Of a stretch of DNA of 64,000 nt, positions 24,801 to 35,400 are shown in pieces (within the stretch, counting starts at the first letter, position 1; every line of letters begins with the position of its first letter). Position numbers and translations under genes: made by a program. The stretch spans positions 17,128,814-17,192,813 of the forward strand of contig CM054140.1 of the NCBI GenBank assembly GCA_028751875.1, read 5' to 3'. The notes under the pieces are model-generated. The model did not search any database and was not told the DNA's origin. It was given only the letters and a program-made list of their open reading frames with translations. This stretch comes from Rapana venosa (lineage: Eukaryota > Mollusca > Gastropoda > Neogastropoda > Muricidae).

Positions 24801-27800
24801 TGAACCTGGTGGAGCTCATTACTCTCCAGGTAGCAGGATGCATGCTGGGTATGTTTGTGTCATCTATCCCACAGACCATACTGGAATACTCTTAGGCTAA
24901 CTGGACTCTAAAAAGATGTTCTGCATGTGTTCAGACATGAGACCTCAGTTTATAGCTTATCTGAAGGACTTTCAATGGAGTCAAGTCGGTAACCATGTTA
25001 ATTCCTGATGGGGGAAAATCCCTTTAACTGATACCTAAGTAGAGACTCGAACCCATGCCTTCAGTAACTAACAGATAAGTACAATGCCCCAACCACATGG
25101 CTACTCCACCCTTATCTCTAAACACATACACCAACACTCAAACAAACATGAAAAAAAACCAAAAACACACACACAGAGACTCGCTTCTGCTACAGAAGAG
25201 AGTCACAGAGTGCATGGAAGCAGAACGTATCAAAACCCTTCCTAACCAATCCCACATATATATACACACTCACAAGACAGCCAAAGGCAAGCTGTTCACG
25301 GCGCTGAAGAAGAGGAGGAACAAGCCTGGACCCAGGAGGCCCACACAGGTCATCAGCCGCCTCACCGACAACACCGTCCACTTCTGAGCAATCAGGGAGT
25401 CTGCGAAATGACCCGCCGCTGAAAAAGAGAGAAATGATATAGAATAAAATGTGAGCGAGAAACAGAGAGAAGAGAGAGAGGTGGGAGGGGAAAAAAGGAA
25501 CAAGGCAGAAACAAAATCACTTTTGAGTGCAATCAGGATAATAATTCATAAACATTCATATCTTTTGATTCATCGTTTTTTCAATTTACAAAAAGTCTTA
25601 GAGAAATTATGTTTTACAACGTGAAAGTTGCAACTGGTTGCATGCACTCATTAGTTTTCCACTGCTATTACTTTTTGTTCAGTAAAAACTGGAAATTATT
25701 ATGATGTCCTACTATTATAATATGGTATGTGTGCATGACTGAATCTCTGTGTGTGTGAAGGGGGGGGAGGGGGGTCCTGCTGTTCACTCCCCAGACAATG
25801 TGAAACCACATTAGATGAGAAGTATGAGTGAACAACGTGTTTGCCAAAGCCAAATATAAACAAATACAAATATAAAAAGTTCACTGATGATCTTTTTCTT
25901 CATTGTCAAACAATCAGACAGCAACGATTCCTGTCCAACATATAAGCGAAAACACGTTGCACTGCCATTAAGCACCTGACAAGTCAGGCCCAGGGCATCC
26001 GACTTCAACATGGGAGAGAACTGTTATCTTTTAAGACTTTCTGGGGAAAAAGGCAGGAGAATGGACCAAGAAGGCAGAAAAACAGACAAGAAGGAGGTGA
26101 GAGGGGGGAAAAAAAGGAACAAGGCAGAAACAAAAACAGGGATTAAAAAAAAAGAGGGAACTCCTAGCACAGAATTTCCAGAATGTGGGGATACTAAGCT
26201 ATACACCACTGACAGGCCCCCAGCATCCCCACAGGGTAGCTGATTACCTTTTAAAAACCCACAACACTCAACCAGCCATACCAAAGCTCACACAAACTGC
26301 ACTCACCAACACCCACTAAGGAGTTCATGATGTAAGGCACAGCAGTGAACATGATGGAGCCAGGGCTAGCGCCCAGGCTGCGCGTCAGGTAGGTGGGCAG
26401 CCACTGCATGATGATGTAGTTGGACCAGTTCATGCAGAAGTGGGCGATGTACACCGACCACAATGCCCAGTGAGAGACAAACTCGCTCCACCTCACGTTC
26501 GTGTTATTCACCTGCATGAGGCACATACCATAATCACAATAATAATAATAATGTATGGAATTTATATAGCGCTGAATCTTGTAAAGCAACAAATCAAAGC
26601 GCTCAGATAACCTTTTTTTTTATAAAAAATTTGTTTAATGCGTGTGTATGCGGGGTTTTTTTGGTTTTTTGGGTTTTTTTAATTTTGTCATCTGTTCCCA
26701 CCAGCACACAATGGCCTACTCTTCCGAACAGTGGAACAGGATTTAATGTGTGCGCAAGATGTTCTGCATGCATTCGCACACGGGGTCTCGGTTTATAGTC
26801 TCATCCGAAGGATGTACTGTACATGTACTGTACACCACAAACTCTTCATTACTCTCTAGTCATAAGTATACATGTCTATGGAGGGACGGGATAGCCTGGT
26901 GGTTAGAGTGATGCGCATTGTGCTCATCATCTGTTAACTTGGGTTCAAATCTCATTTAAGAGGATTTTTCCTCTAGAGTTAACATCAGTCCTGACTCCAC
27001 TCACCCTAAAAGTCCCTTCGATCAGACTATAAACCCATGCCCCGTGTGCAAATGCACACGGAACCTCTTGTACACATGTTAAAACCTGGTCTGCTTTTCA
27101 GAAGAGTCGGCCATTGTGTGCCTGTGGGAATGGATGACAAAATTTACAAAACTGAATACACATGGGGACTTTATTAAAAAAGCAAATGAGCGCTTATTCC
27201 ATTATTCTCAAAATAAAATAACAAATAAATAAAAAAATTAAATGGAAGATCCAAAACTGTTCCAATGACTGATTTCTCATGACAATATATCTACTGAACA
27301 AAAACAGCATGAATCTTTGATAAATTTGTCAAAGCTGTTTAGCTATTACAGTACTCTAATTCTGTTTCAGTACTAGTCATTTCATTCTGCTATTAACTGG
27401 TGAGAGACATACAGTCCCTCTAAAACAGGGTGAATCAGCCACTTCTAGGACAAACCAAACACTCAGACGATTAATTGTTTGTTCCTAACAACTAAACAAA
27501 AGCCTGCTTTGTCACTTTGAAAAAAAATTGAATGGGGGGGGGGGATAAAAAATATAACTTTTTCCCACATCAAACATAAATGTTTTAGACTGATAATAGC
27601 TTGCTTAGACACAACATTATCTAATCATCCTAAAGCCTTATATGTAAAACAGATTTTTTAAAAATTGAACACCCTTGTAATCATCATCAATGCTTTTGTG
27701 CCTTATTGGCACGTAGGGCAGCAACAAATGTTCTCCACTCCTGTCTGTCCTGGGCCAGCTTCTGAATGGTTCCCCAGGTATGTTGGAAGGTCTTCAGCTC

Positions 27801-30800
27801 TGCTTCAACAGTCCGACGCCAAGTGTTCCTGGATCGTCCTCGTTTGCGTTTTCCCTCTGGTGTCCAGTGAAGGGCTGTTCGGGCGATGTTTCCCTGTTCC
27901 CGACGGCAGATATGCCCTATCCATCCCCATCGCCTATGCATGATGATGGTGTCCATGCTTTCCTGGTTGCAACGGGCAAAAAGTTCTTGGTTGGAGATGG
28001 TCTCAGGCCAGAAGATGCGCAAGATTCTTCTGAGATTCTTCGTGTGGAATGTGGATAGTTTGTCGAGGTCACTCTCAGTCATCCTCCAGCACTCCGAGCC
28101 GTACAAAAGGGTGGAAAGTACACAGCTCTGGTATAGTCTTAGTTTGGTCCTGGTGCTGTACTGGGACGATTTCCACACATTGCTCAGATTTCTGTAAGCA
28201 TTTCTTGGTTTGCTAATCCAGTTCTTGATGTCGCTGCCTGCTCCGCCGTCATGCCTAACAGTGCTCCCAAGGTACGTGAACTCTTCAGTTGTTGGTAAAT
28301 CTTCTCCATTCACTGTGACCGGTGAGGGGTTCTGAACGTTCAGTGTCATCACCTCTGTCTTCTTCTGACTGATTTTAAGGCCTACTTGCTGTGCGAAAGT
28401 GCTGAGACGGGAGAACACCCTTGTAAACAAGCAGTAAAAATACTACAAAATTTCATTACAAAAACAAAAAAGAAACAAACAACAACAAAAATGGACACAA
28501 ATCAACAAAGCGTGGCAAAACGTGACAGACTGACAATGCTGACGTACTTTAGGTGGCTCAACAAACTCCTCCTCCAGGTCCAAAGTGCTGCGCCTTTCAG
28601 TGTACAGCGACAGCCAGGCAAGCAGCCACACCAAGCCCCCCACACCAAACAGGTAAAACATCCACTCCCAGGGCAAGTGTGGGCACACCTGCCAAAACAT
28701 CAATCCATCAAGTTATTGTTCAGTACATCAAGTTATCAAGTTGTTCAATATTTTTTTTATTATTATTTTACATCGAGGATAATGGAATAAGCACTCAGGT
28801 GCTTTTTTACATCCAGTCCCGTGTGTATGCGGTTTTGTAAATTTTGTCATCTGTTTCCACCGACACACAATGGCCTACTCTTCCGAAAAGCGGAACAGGA
28901 TTTAATGTGTGCGCAAGATGTTCTGCATGTGTTCAAACACGGGGCCTCAGTTTATAGTCTCATCCGAAGGACTATCAATATCAAGTTATCAAGTTGTTGT
29001 TACTGGTGAAAATGTTGTTACTGGTAACCTGCTATTTTTTCAAGATTCAGTACTTCTTCTTCTTCGTCAAACACTGTAAACAGCAATTATTGTTGTTGGT
29101 CATATGAGCAAAAATGCATTGCACTACTGTTAAGTGCCTGATGAGTCAGGCCCAGCACATCCAACTTCTGCATGGGAGAAAACTGACATCCTATAAGGTG
29201 TTTTTGCTGGTAAAAAAGCCAGGAGAATGGACCAAGAAAGCAGATAATAGACAAGAAGGAAGAAAAGGAACAAGGCAGAAACAAAGAGAGGGAAAGAAAA
29301 GAGGGAATTCCTGGCACAGAGTGTTCAGAAGGTGGAACCCCCCTTCCCCCTCCCCACACACACACCAAGCATGATCACACAAAGTAACAATCATACAAAT
29401 TTAAATGTATTCAATGATTCAGCAACTCAAAGAATAATGAAATACACAAAAATATACCATTTAACAATATCTGACACATTTTGAACCTTAAAGTGACATA
29501 AAAACACATATGAAAGTGGGTGCATCTCACAACTTACAAACATACACACACACGCACACACGCATGCATACACGCACGCATGCACACACACACAAACACA
29601 CACACACTACACCACAGTCGACTATAGTTCATCTCACCAAGGCCGCCACAGTTTGACCAATGGAGCCAAAGGCCACTAAATAGCCAAATGCCCTTGACCG
29701 CTCCTCTCCAGGTATACAATGAGCAAAGATGTGAAATATTGTAGGCAGACCTGCACACACACACACACACACACATGATTCAAGATTTAATTCCTTTAAC
29801 CCCTTTTGGGGTATGGAGGATTACAAACATGTATATTTAACAGGAGAATAAACCTACAGCAATTTGCTGTAGGTGCCGATTAACTTTAAAATATCAGCAC
29901 ACACATAGTGACACACTATATATGCCTTTTTAACATGAACATGTATAACTTCACATAACAAGAGCCATCTTACAACTGTACTTCAAGTTCAACTGGCTGG
30001 CAAAAGAAAATAGCAACCTTTTAATACTGTATTCAACTGCCTGATCAATCCCTAATGACATAATGAAAGAAAACATGCTTTTCTTATAATTTATAAACAA
30101 CAGCAACAGAGTTGAGTAAAACTGCAACCTTCTGTTTAAAAAAAAAAGAAGCAAAAAACACCCAAAAAAAGCACAGATTTCATGTTACTCTGATCTGATT
30201 AAATCTAAATTCTGTAAATTTCACTAAGCCAAACTTAACTATATGCAAGCACACTGTATATCACTAATATATGTACCCATGTACACAAGCATGTGCACAC
30301 ACACACACTGTATACACACATACACACACACACAAACACACACCCACACACACTGTATACACACACACAAACACCCACCCACACACACACACTGTATACA
30401 TACATACACACAAACACACACCCACACACACACACTGTATACACACACACACAAACACACACCCACACACATACACTGTATACACACATACACACACACA
30501 CACACTGTATACACATACACACACACTTTTTACACATACACACAAACACACACCCACACACACTCTCTAACACTGACAACAGTAACAGTACCCTCGAAAT
30601 ACAAGAATCTAGAATTAATAGATCTTTTAAAAGTTTAAGTGGTGTGTTGTGTGTGTGTACTATATGACGGTAAGTCGGTATATATACCGACTTACCGTCA
30701 TATAGTACACACACACAACACACCATATACCGACTTACCGTCATATAGTACACACACACAACACACCACTTAAAATTTTAACAGATAGAAATTTACAATT

Positions 30801-33800
30801 GCTCTACAGTGTATGGTTTAGGGGCGGGGAGTTCTTTTTTTTTGGGGGGGGGGATTTTTTTTTTTGGGGGGGAGGGGGGGGTTCTTCTTGTTTAAACTGT
30901 TTTAAATCATACAACTATTGATGCCAGAATCATTGCTTTGATCACTCACCGACTCCTTCCCCTAGTCCAAGAAGCACACGGGAAAAGATGAGGGCATGGA
31001 TGGAATGTGAACAGAGCGGTACAATAATGGTCGACAGGGACCACAGCAACACCGCAACAGTCAGCACACGCTTTCCACCGTAACGTTTGGCTGCACTTCC
31101 TCCCACCACCTGGAATAAATAACAATCCAGACAACCCATTATTTCATACTGTGCATGCACCATGTCAAGAAAAATGTTGCTTTACATGTTATGATACAAT
31201 ACCACTACCGTTCATGACAATGAGATCTGTATTTTGGAGAGAAAAAAAAAAAAGAACAAAAAAAGGATCTATCTTTTGTTTTCCTGGCATTCTAGTTTTG
31301 TTTTGGTTTTTTTTAATCAATTGCTGTGTGAGTATTTATTTATTTATTTATTTATTCTTTTATATCGAGGATAATGGAATAAGCACTTGTGTGCTTTTTT
31401 AGACCCAGTCCCCGTGTGTATGCGGTTTTTGTAAATTCTGTCATCTGTTCCCACCGGCACACAATAGCCTACTCTTACGAAAAGCGGAACAGGATTTAAT
31501 GTGTGCGCAAGATGTTCTGCGTGCATTCGCACATGGGGCCTTGGTTTATAGTCTCATCCGAAGGACTGAGTGAGTGAGTGAGTGAGTGAGTGAGTGTATG
31601 TATGTATGTGTGTGTGTGCGTGTGCATGTGCATGTGTGTGTGCGTGCGCGCGCGTGCGTATGTGTATAAGTCCTTCAGATGAGACTAGTATATATAAACC
31701 GAGGTCCTGTGTGCGAACACACGCAGAACATCTTGCGCACACGATAAAACCCATTCCGCTTTTCGTAGGAGTAGGCCATTGTGTGCCGGTGGGAACAGAT
31801 GACAGAATGTACAAAACCGCATACACGGGGACTGGATGTAAAAAAAGCACATGAGTGCTTATGCCATTATCCTCGATATAAAAGAATAAAAGAAAGAAAG
31901 AAAAAGGAATGAGGGACTCGTGTCCTGAACATTACTTTCGTTTTTGGAGAATAGTTTTGGTTAGCCTTGCTTATGTTCTTTTACATGAAGGGAGATTAAT
32001 CTTGGTACAAACTTCTAGTACCACAGCGCAGCAAATGTGTGTTCGATGCAGACGACAAGGAAAATCACAGAAATGTAATGATTTCTGAGGTCCATGAGCA
32101 ACTGTTCATGGATGAGGTCAGTGGGTACAATGGGTATGATGATGGGTGGGAGCCTGATTTAGATGAGAATAAAAGTGATAAGACAGAAACAAACACTGAT
32201 GTGATAGCAGTGTGTGAAGAAGAAAGTGTGTCCATGCTGACTGAAAGTGAAAGTAGTGCTACCAGATCACACAAAACAAACATCCGAGGTCAGAGTATGA
32301 GGGGGGGTGTTGTCAAGGTAGGGGTGGTAAAGCCTGAGTGGTTATCCTTTTCCCTATGGGTAAGTTGGTAACCCACTACAGGGTAACCAACCATCTACTA
32401 ACCCTTCCCTACATATCACCCTCTACTGGGTTATGGAAGCGTACAAATGTGGACAGTGCATGTGTACTGGGAAAGAGGGGTTCCAGTAAACTAGTTAGTG
32501 TGAATTACACTTTTAATGTTGGGTTGATTGATTCGTTAATTGATTGACTAATTAACTGATTGATTGATTGTTTAATTCATTACTCTTAGTCTTGAATAAG
32601 CATGCGGTGCTTCTTCCAAACCAATTCCATGGCATTAAATTCCTGGTTTGGAGGTGGTATACTGTCTTAGTGTTCAACAGCGTTTTGAAGACCTTTATGG
32701 TAGTGGCAGATTGCATGCACGGAGTTTGGGTGTCCTTCATGCTGCAGGCACAGTTAGTCATTCTGCTGCAGTGGGTGGATGGATCCACACCGGCACACAA
32801 TGGCCTACTATTTCGAAAAGCAGAACAGGATTATTGAAGAAAATGAAAGTTACAGATAATGACAACTGCTATTTTTGTGGCAAGATAAAGGACACAATAA
32901 ACTATTATTTATGGGAGTGTCAGTATGTACAGAATTTCTGGAAAGAACTTGAAGTGACTATAAAACACAACTGCTATCATTGAGAGAGACTGGACCTTAA
33001 TGTGGAAATAGTACTTTTTGGCACTGATGCAATTACAACAACTGATGAAGTGTTCAACTTAATAATACTGTTAGCAAAGTTCTATGTTTATAAATGTCAG
33101 ATTGGTAAAACAAAACGTAATGTTGGTAATTTTCTGAAAGAACTTAAATATAAATTATATGAAATGGAAAAGCTGCAGCATAGCAAACAAATGCAGTTTA
33201 CTAATTTTCAGAAAAAATGGTTCCAGTACATAAACTTAGTAGAAAGTTGAGTGCCATTTCAAAATATTAGTAACATTATGTATGTTATCTATAAATCTTG
33301 CCTTGACAATGGAAAAAAAAGGGTTCTCTCCCTTAACATAGCCTAACCAAATTTTTTCCACTTGTATGCATTTACAACCTGTTTAGTGTTTTCAAACAAT
33401 TTTTTTTTTAGCTACCACACCAAATTTAACAACAATCTATTGAGAAACAAAATTTTAATGAATATTTTTCTGACGTCGCCTTCTTCAGGAGTCACTGCTC
33501 GAAATTTACTTGGTCTGGCGAATGAAATTGCTCAGTTTTAACTTTTATGTCGACAAAAAGGGTTTTAAAATCAACTGCTGTATGTGTGTGTATGTGTCTG
33601 TGTCTGTATGTCTCATTGTCTGTCTCTGTGTATGAGAGAAACAGAGTCACCTGTACATCTATACAGAGACTGAGACAGACTGTGAGACAGAGAAAGAGAG
33701 CTCAGACACACAGACTGACAGAGACTGAGTGTCTGAGAGAGATGGCATGACGCAAGTGTCAAGTCAAGTCAAGTCAAGTCAAAATTTTATTTCCAGATGG

Positions 33801-35400
33801 TACATTGAATAAGCAATGCATTTGCTTTTTTTCATCAAGCCATCTATCTAAGAACAAATTTCGTAATGATTATACTAAGACATTACATTATTGCATCATT
33901 TACCGTTAAATTAAACCAGTAAAAAAGAGGAAAAAATCGATAAGGAGATACACTGAAAATACAAATTACCACATATACATATACATGCACACACATACTC
34001 ATGCACGCCTGAGCGCGTGCGCGCTCACGTCCACACACACATTTAAATAAAAATGTTTTAAGAATTAAAAAAAGAAAATCATAAAACGTCAGGACAAACA
34101 AATTACTTCACCTACTGTTACATCCATTCTTTCACGTTTACACTTTAGATAATAAAAAGGTACAAGAATAAAACGTTAGAAAATACTAGGCATTCGTCAA
34201 GTGTGTGAACATGAGTAAAGGGTATGAGTAGGCAACAAATCTGAGGCAATGAATCAATGAACGAATGATGAATTTGTGCATAAAGAAAAATGACAGGAAA
34301 AAAGGATAACCATACAACGGACCAGAGTCCTGATGGATAGTGTGACACAAAACTAGTAACTAAGTGAGTACACACATGTATACATACATACAAAGTTTAT
34401 AGCTGACAAACTTACTAGTGTTTAACTCATATGGTAAATTACATATGATAAAATGTTGGAACATTGTTTGAGACTAAGTAAATTGTCTCTTTCTGCAAGA
34501 GCTAAGGACCTTGCTTTATACACTTTTACAGGCTCATCTGTAACACTTGCACACATGGATTCTTATTGACTAAACCAAGTTTACTTTATCATTGGTTCAA
34601 CTTTCCTTAGTCTCATCCTCCTACCTTTTCTTGTACAGTATGTATCATACTGTATAGTGTACACATCTATAGACTAGTATAGTATACATGTGTGTTTACA
34701 AGATTTTGCACATTTCACACACAGAGTGACAGACACACACACATTCTCCCAAAAGTCCTTTAGACTAGGCAATAAACCAAGGTCCCATGTGTCGATACAT
34801 GCATGTTCTGCTTTTCAGAGGAGTTAGCCGATGTGTGCCAATATGGCAATAGGAACAGATTCAACAAGAATTAACAAAACCATTTGCACACAGGGACTGG
34901 ATTGTTTTTTTTAATCCCAAAAGTGCTTACTCCATTATTCTTGAAATAATAGAACACACACACACTCACACACAGTCTCACACACACACACAGAGTCTCT
35001 CACACACACACACACACACACACACAGAGTCACACACACACACACAAGAGTCACACACACATTTACACACAACAACTATCAGTTCATGCCCCACTTCTTG
35101 CCTGTTCTACAGATACATGAATCTGTGTATTTGTGACATTAATATATTTTGCATTCATACAGGTAGACCTTTAAATTACAGTCTCGTTTTTACCTGACTA
35201 CTCATGTAGCCCACAGCAAATGAGGACAGAACCCATCCTTGACCGTGAAGATCCCATTTGAATTCATCTGCCATAGGAACAATGGCAATTGGCATAATAA
35301 CTCTGTCTGCAGAATTTATGAAATTAGCTATCGAGCACAACGCAATGATATGCGAAGGCCGAGTAAGCATATTGTTTGTACTCATCGCTGCTTCAGTCAT
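21659..35400 (-). CDS. SLC17/ANTR-like MFS anion transporter, eight exons, complete coding region
   Basis: Exons in transcript order are 35194-35400, 30950-31109, 29638-29750, 28548-28688, 26307-26511, 25274-25418, 22911-23025 and 21659-21814. They sum to 1242 nt, giving 413 residues plus TGA. The predicted start at 35400 has an in-frame upstream TGA. The length fits a 12-helix major facilitator. Family marks are NSADRVIMPIAIVPM after helix 1, the motif-A loop GGSAAKRYGGKRV, SRVLLGLGEGVGLPTIFHI, an acidic cytoplasmic linker (DLEEEFVEPPK), and the second half beginning VRWSEFVSHWALWSVYIAHF. Closest known groups are SLC17 (vesicular nucleotide, phosphate and organic-anion carriers) and plant or algal ANTR phosphate carriers. 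Substrate and membrane cannot be told from sequence alone. Introns carry a 3' splice-site minisatellite, an RTE-like insertion, SINEs and a long hairpin. Confidence 0.88.
21902..22149 (+). mobile_element. Short 5'-truncated RTE-like LINE insertion in transporter intron 7
   Basis: Encodes only the extreme C terminus of an RTE-type polymerase protein: GKRPKGRPSKTWAAYIADDL, then EEAQDRERWRRL and a stop. It is flanked by the 11-bp direct repeat CAGCAATTATT (21891-21901 and 22150-22160), a target-site duplication. It lies opposite to the gene. Confidence 0.8.
22224..22860. repeat. Pyrimidine-rich (CT)n tracts and an L2-like tail
   Basis: CT- and CTTT-rich tracts at 22600-22690 and 22765-22845 flank a short block GTATAGGCCAACGGCCTTTT (22718-22765). 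No coding content. Confidence 0.6.
22911..23025 (-). CDS. Transporter exon 7 (residues 324-362)
   Basis: The acceptor TCTGCAG|TTTTGTGTCC restores the frame and gives FFVSLSLGLSACNSSGHLSN, then HAEIAPSYAGITFAISNTL (helix 11 region; the H-x-E-x-A-P pattern is usual in SLC17). Donor CTT|GTAAGT, phase 0. This same acceptor and the first exon bases are repeated about 19 times just upstream. Confidence 0.88.
23010..24400 (-). repeat. Minisatellite of duplicated 3' splice sites before transporter exon 7
   Basis: About 19 tandem units of 65-78 bp. On the minus strand each unit reads through AATACTTTGTTTTTGTCTGCAG, and this CAG is followed by TTTTGTGTCCTTGG, the first bases of exon 7. An A-rich segment, GTCAAATGATGC and a CCCCCC block follow before the next unit. 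Units at about 23660-24060 are decayed; the outer ones are nearly identical. Continuous open frames on both strands are by-products of unit lengths. Confidence 0.9.
24399..24505 (-). repeat. SINE tail fragment abutting the splice-site array
   Basis: Matches the common tail on the minus strand (TTCCTCAGCTCCAGCTTCAA, then TAGCTGCATTCTGACTTCAG). It marks the far end of the minisatellite. Confidence 0.6.
24810..25115 (-). repeat. tRNA-derived SINE copy in transporter intron 6
   Basis: On the minus strand it starts with a head whose B-box-like GGGTTCGAGTCTC lies near 25050. It passes through the shared GAGACTATAAACCGAGGTC-type core (diverged) and a head-C-like body. Confidence 0.6.
25274..25418 (-). 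CDS. Transporter exon 6 (residues 276-324)
   Basis: Encodes AAGHFADSLIAQKWTVLSVR (the second motif-A-like loop) and helix LMTCVGLLGPGLFLLFFSAV. Donor GTCTT|GTGAGT, phase 2; the downstream intron contains the splice-site array. Confidence 0.88.
25885..26245 (+). repeat. Dispersed repeat family E copy
   Basis: Shares CAAGTCAGGCCCAGGGCATC, GGCAGGAGAATGGACCAAGA and GGAACAAGGCAGAAACAAA-type blocks with 29085-29345 and 55065-55275, and partly with 52640-52765. Ends with a purine-rich segment and CAGCATCCCCACAGGG. Confidence 0.7.
26307..26511 (-). CDS. Transporter exon 5 (residues 208-276)
   Basis: Encodes the end of the central loop and helices 7 and 8: FVSHWALWSVYIAHFCMNWS, IIMQWLPTYLTRSLGASPGS and IMFTAVPYIMNSLVGV. 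The NW-x(7)-WLPTYL pattern is typical of SLC17-like carriers. Donor G|GTGAGT, phase 1. Confidence 0.9.
26535..26815 (-). repeat. Repeat tail (ATAAT)n-GCGCTGAATC followed by a SINE core copy
   Basis: 26535-26608 carries GGAATTTATATAGCGCTGAA, then TCTTGTAAAGCAACAAATCA, a 3'-tail module seen also at 52495, 53815 and (reverse) 58200. From 26620 the SINE core follows, ending with TCTCATCCGAAGGA near 26815. Confidence 0.7.
26881..27240 (+). repeat. Full-length tRNA-derived SINE, head A
   Basis: Clear internal promoter: A box GATAGCCTGGTGGTTAGAG and B box GGGTTCAAATC. The core contains GACTATAAACCCATGCCCCG and GTCGGCCATTGTGTGCC. The end has GCGCTTATTCCATTATTCTC and an A-rich tail. Confidence 0.8.
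27681..28412 (-). mobile_element. 5'-truncated RTE-like LINE with intact terminal ORF and 14-bp TSD
   Basis: The minus-strand frame runs uninterrupted from the truncation point near 28412 to a stop at 27687: LKISQKKTEVMTL, EEFTYLGSTVRHDGG, SCVLSTLLYGSECW, RRWGWIGHICR and KRKRGRSRNTWRR. This is the RT thumb and C-terminal region of RTE-like elements. The perfect direct repeat GAACACCCTTGTAA flanks it (27667-27680 and 28413-28426). The short GATGATGATT end also fits RTE tails. The few residues upstream of the element in the same frame are target sequence. It sits in transporter intron 4, in the gene's orientation. Confidence 0.85.
28548..28688 (-). CDS. Transporter exon 4 (residues 161-207)
   Basis: Encodes WEWMFYLFGVGGLVWLLAWL (helix 6) and the start of the central loop, STLDLEEEFVEPPK. 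Donor AAA|GTACGT, phase 0. Confidence 0.9.
28746..28979 (-). repeat. 5'-truncated SINE with a perfect 19-bp TSD
   Basis: Core and tail of the abundant SINE on the minus strand, without the tRNA head. The direct repeat ATCAAGTTATCAAGTTGTT flanks it at 28727-28745 and 28980-28998, so this is a recent insertion, 40 bp from exon 4. Confidence 0.85.
29085..29345 (+). repeat. Dispersed repeat family E copy
   Basis: Second clear copy of the family at 25885-26245, with the same block order (GAGTCAGGCCCAGCACATCC, then CCAGGAGAATGGACCAAGAA). Lies in transporter intron 3. Confidence 0.7.
29638..29750 (-). CDS. Transporter exon 3 (residues 123-160)
   Basis: The acceptor GCAG|GTCTGCC completes a glycine codon and gives LPTIFHIFAHCIPGEERSRA, then FGYLVAFGSIGQTVAAL. 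EERSRA is the conserved loop between helices 4 and 5. Donor TTG|GTGAGA, phase 0. Confidence 0.9.
30290..30560. repeat. Compound CA microsatellite with CTGTATA interruptions
   Basis: CACACACACTGTATACACACA-type units repeat about eight times at 25-50 bp spacing. Open frames on both strands are compositional. Transporter intron 2. Confidence 0.85.
30634..30772. repeat. Long perfect hairpin with a duplicated right arm
   Basis: The left arm (30634-30682) is complementary to 30683-30725, centred on CGGTATATATACCG. A second copy of the right arm follows directly at 30726-30772 and matches the left arm even further out (CCACTTAAA). Each arm contains GACGGTAAGTCGG, a donor-like GGTAAGT. Confidence 0.9.
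30820..30885. repeat. T/G homopolymer block
   Basis: Alternating T and G runs (8-10 bases each), lying 65 bp from transporter exon 2 within intron 2. Might form G-quadruplex on the plus strand. Confidence 0.7.
30950..31109 (-). CDS. Transporter exon 2 (residues 70-123)
   Basis: The acceptor CCAG|GTGGTG opens with VVGGSAAKRYGGKRV, the motif-A loop between helices 2 and 3. It then covers LTVAVLLWSLSTIIVPL and the SRVLLGLGEGV segment. Donor G|GTGAGT, phase 1. Confidence 0.9.
31333..31567 (-). repeat. SINE core and tail copy (left arm of an inverted pair)
   Basis: Minus-strand copy with TATCGAGGATAATGGAATAA, CACCGGCACACAATAGCCTA and GTCTCATCCGAAGGACT. Head missing. Faces the copy at 31668-31905. 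Confidence 0.8.
31668..31905 (+). repeat. SINE core and tail copy (right arm of an inverted pair)
   Basis: Plus-strand copy starting AGTCCTTCAGATGAGACTAG and ending TATCCTCGATATAAAAGAAT. Separated from its inverted partner by about 100 bp of GAGT and GTGC simple repeats. Confidence 0.8.
32019..32371 (+). other. Unrecognised open frame, possibly from a mobile element
   Basis: About 110 codons, acidic and non-repetitive (FDADDKENHRNVM, DDGWEPDLDENKSDKTE). It lies in transporter intron 1 on the opposite strand, followed by repeats. No family recognised; a transposon-derived remnant is the likeliest reading. Confidence 0.3.
32785..33250 (+). pseudogene. Tx1/L1-like LINE C terminus fused to a SINE fragment
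   Basis: A SINE core fragment (CACCGGCACACAATGGCCTA) runs straight into LINE sequence at about 32832. The frame encodes a C-terminal zinc knuckle (CYFCGKIKDTINYYLWECQY, then VQNFWKEL). One in-frame TGA at 32981 follows, then LFGTDAITTTDEVFNLIILL, AKFYVYKCQ and FQKKWFQYI before the natural stop. This is the terminal domain of L1/Tx1-type polymerases. Confidence 0.7.
33260..35190. other. Rest of transporter intron 1: simple repeats and SINE remnants
   Basis: A (TCAAG)n run with the repeat CAGATGGTACATTGAATAAG is at 33760-33850. A worn SINE core copy is at about 34750-34950. CACA tracts with AGTCT interruptions are at 34965-35065. No coding content seen. Confidence 0.6.
35194..35400 (-). CDS. 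Transporter exon 1 (residues 1-69)
   Basis: Starts at MTEAAMSTNNML and spans helix 1 and most of helix 2 (SADRVIMPIAIVPM, GWVLSSFAVGYMSSQ). The donor is CAG|GTAAAA, phase 0. A second Met (residue 6) is a possible alternative start. Confidence 0.88.

Noticed and set aside
27687..28430. Independent 247-codon host gene
   Set aside because: It is the C-terminal part of an RTE-like polymerase between perfect target duplications, and its first residues are target sequence.
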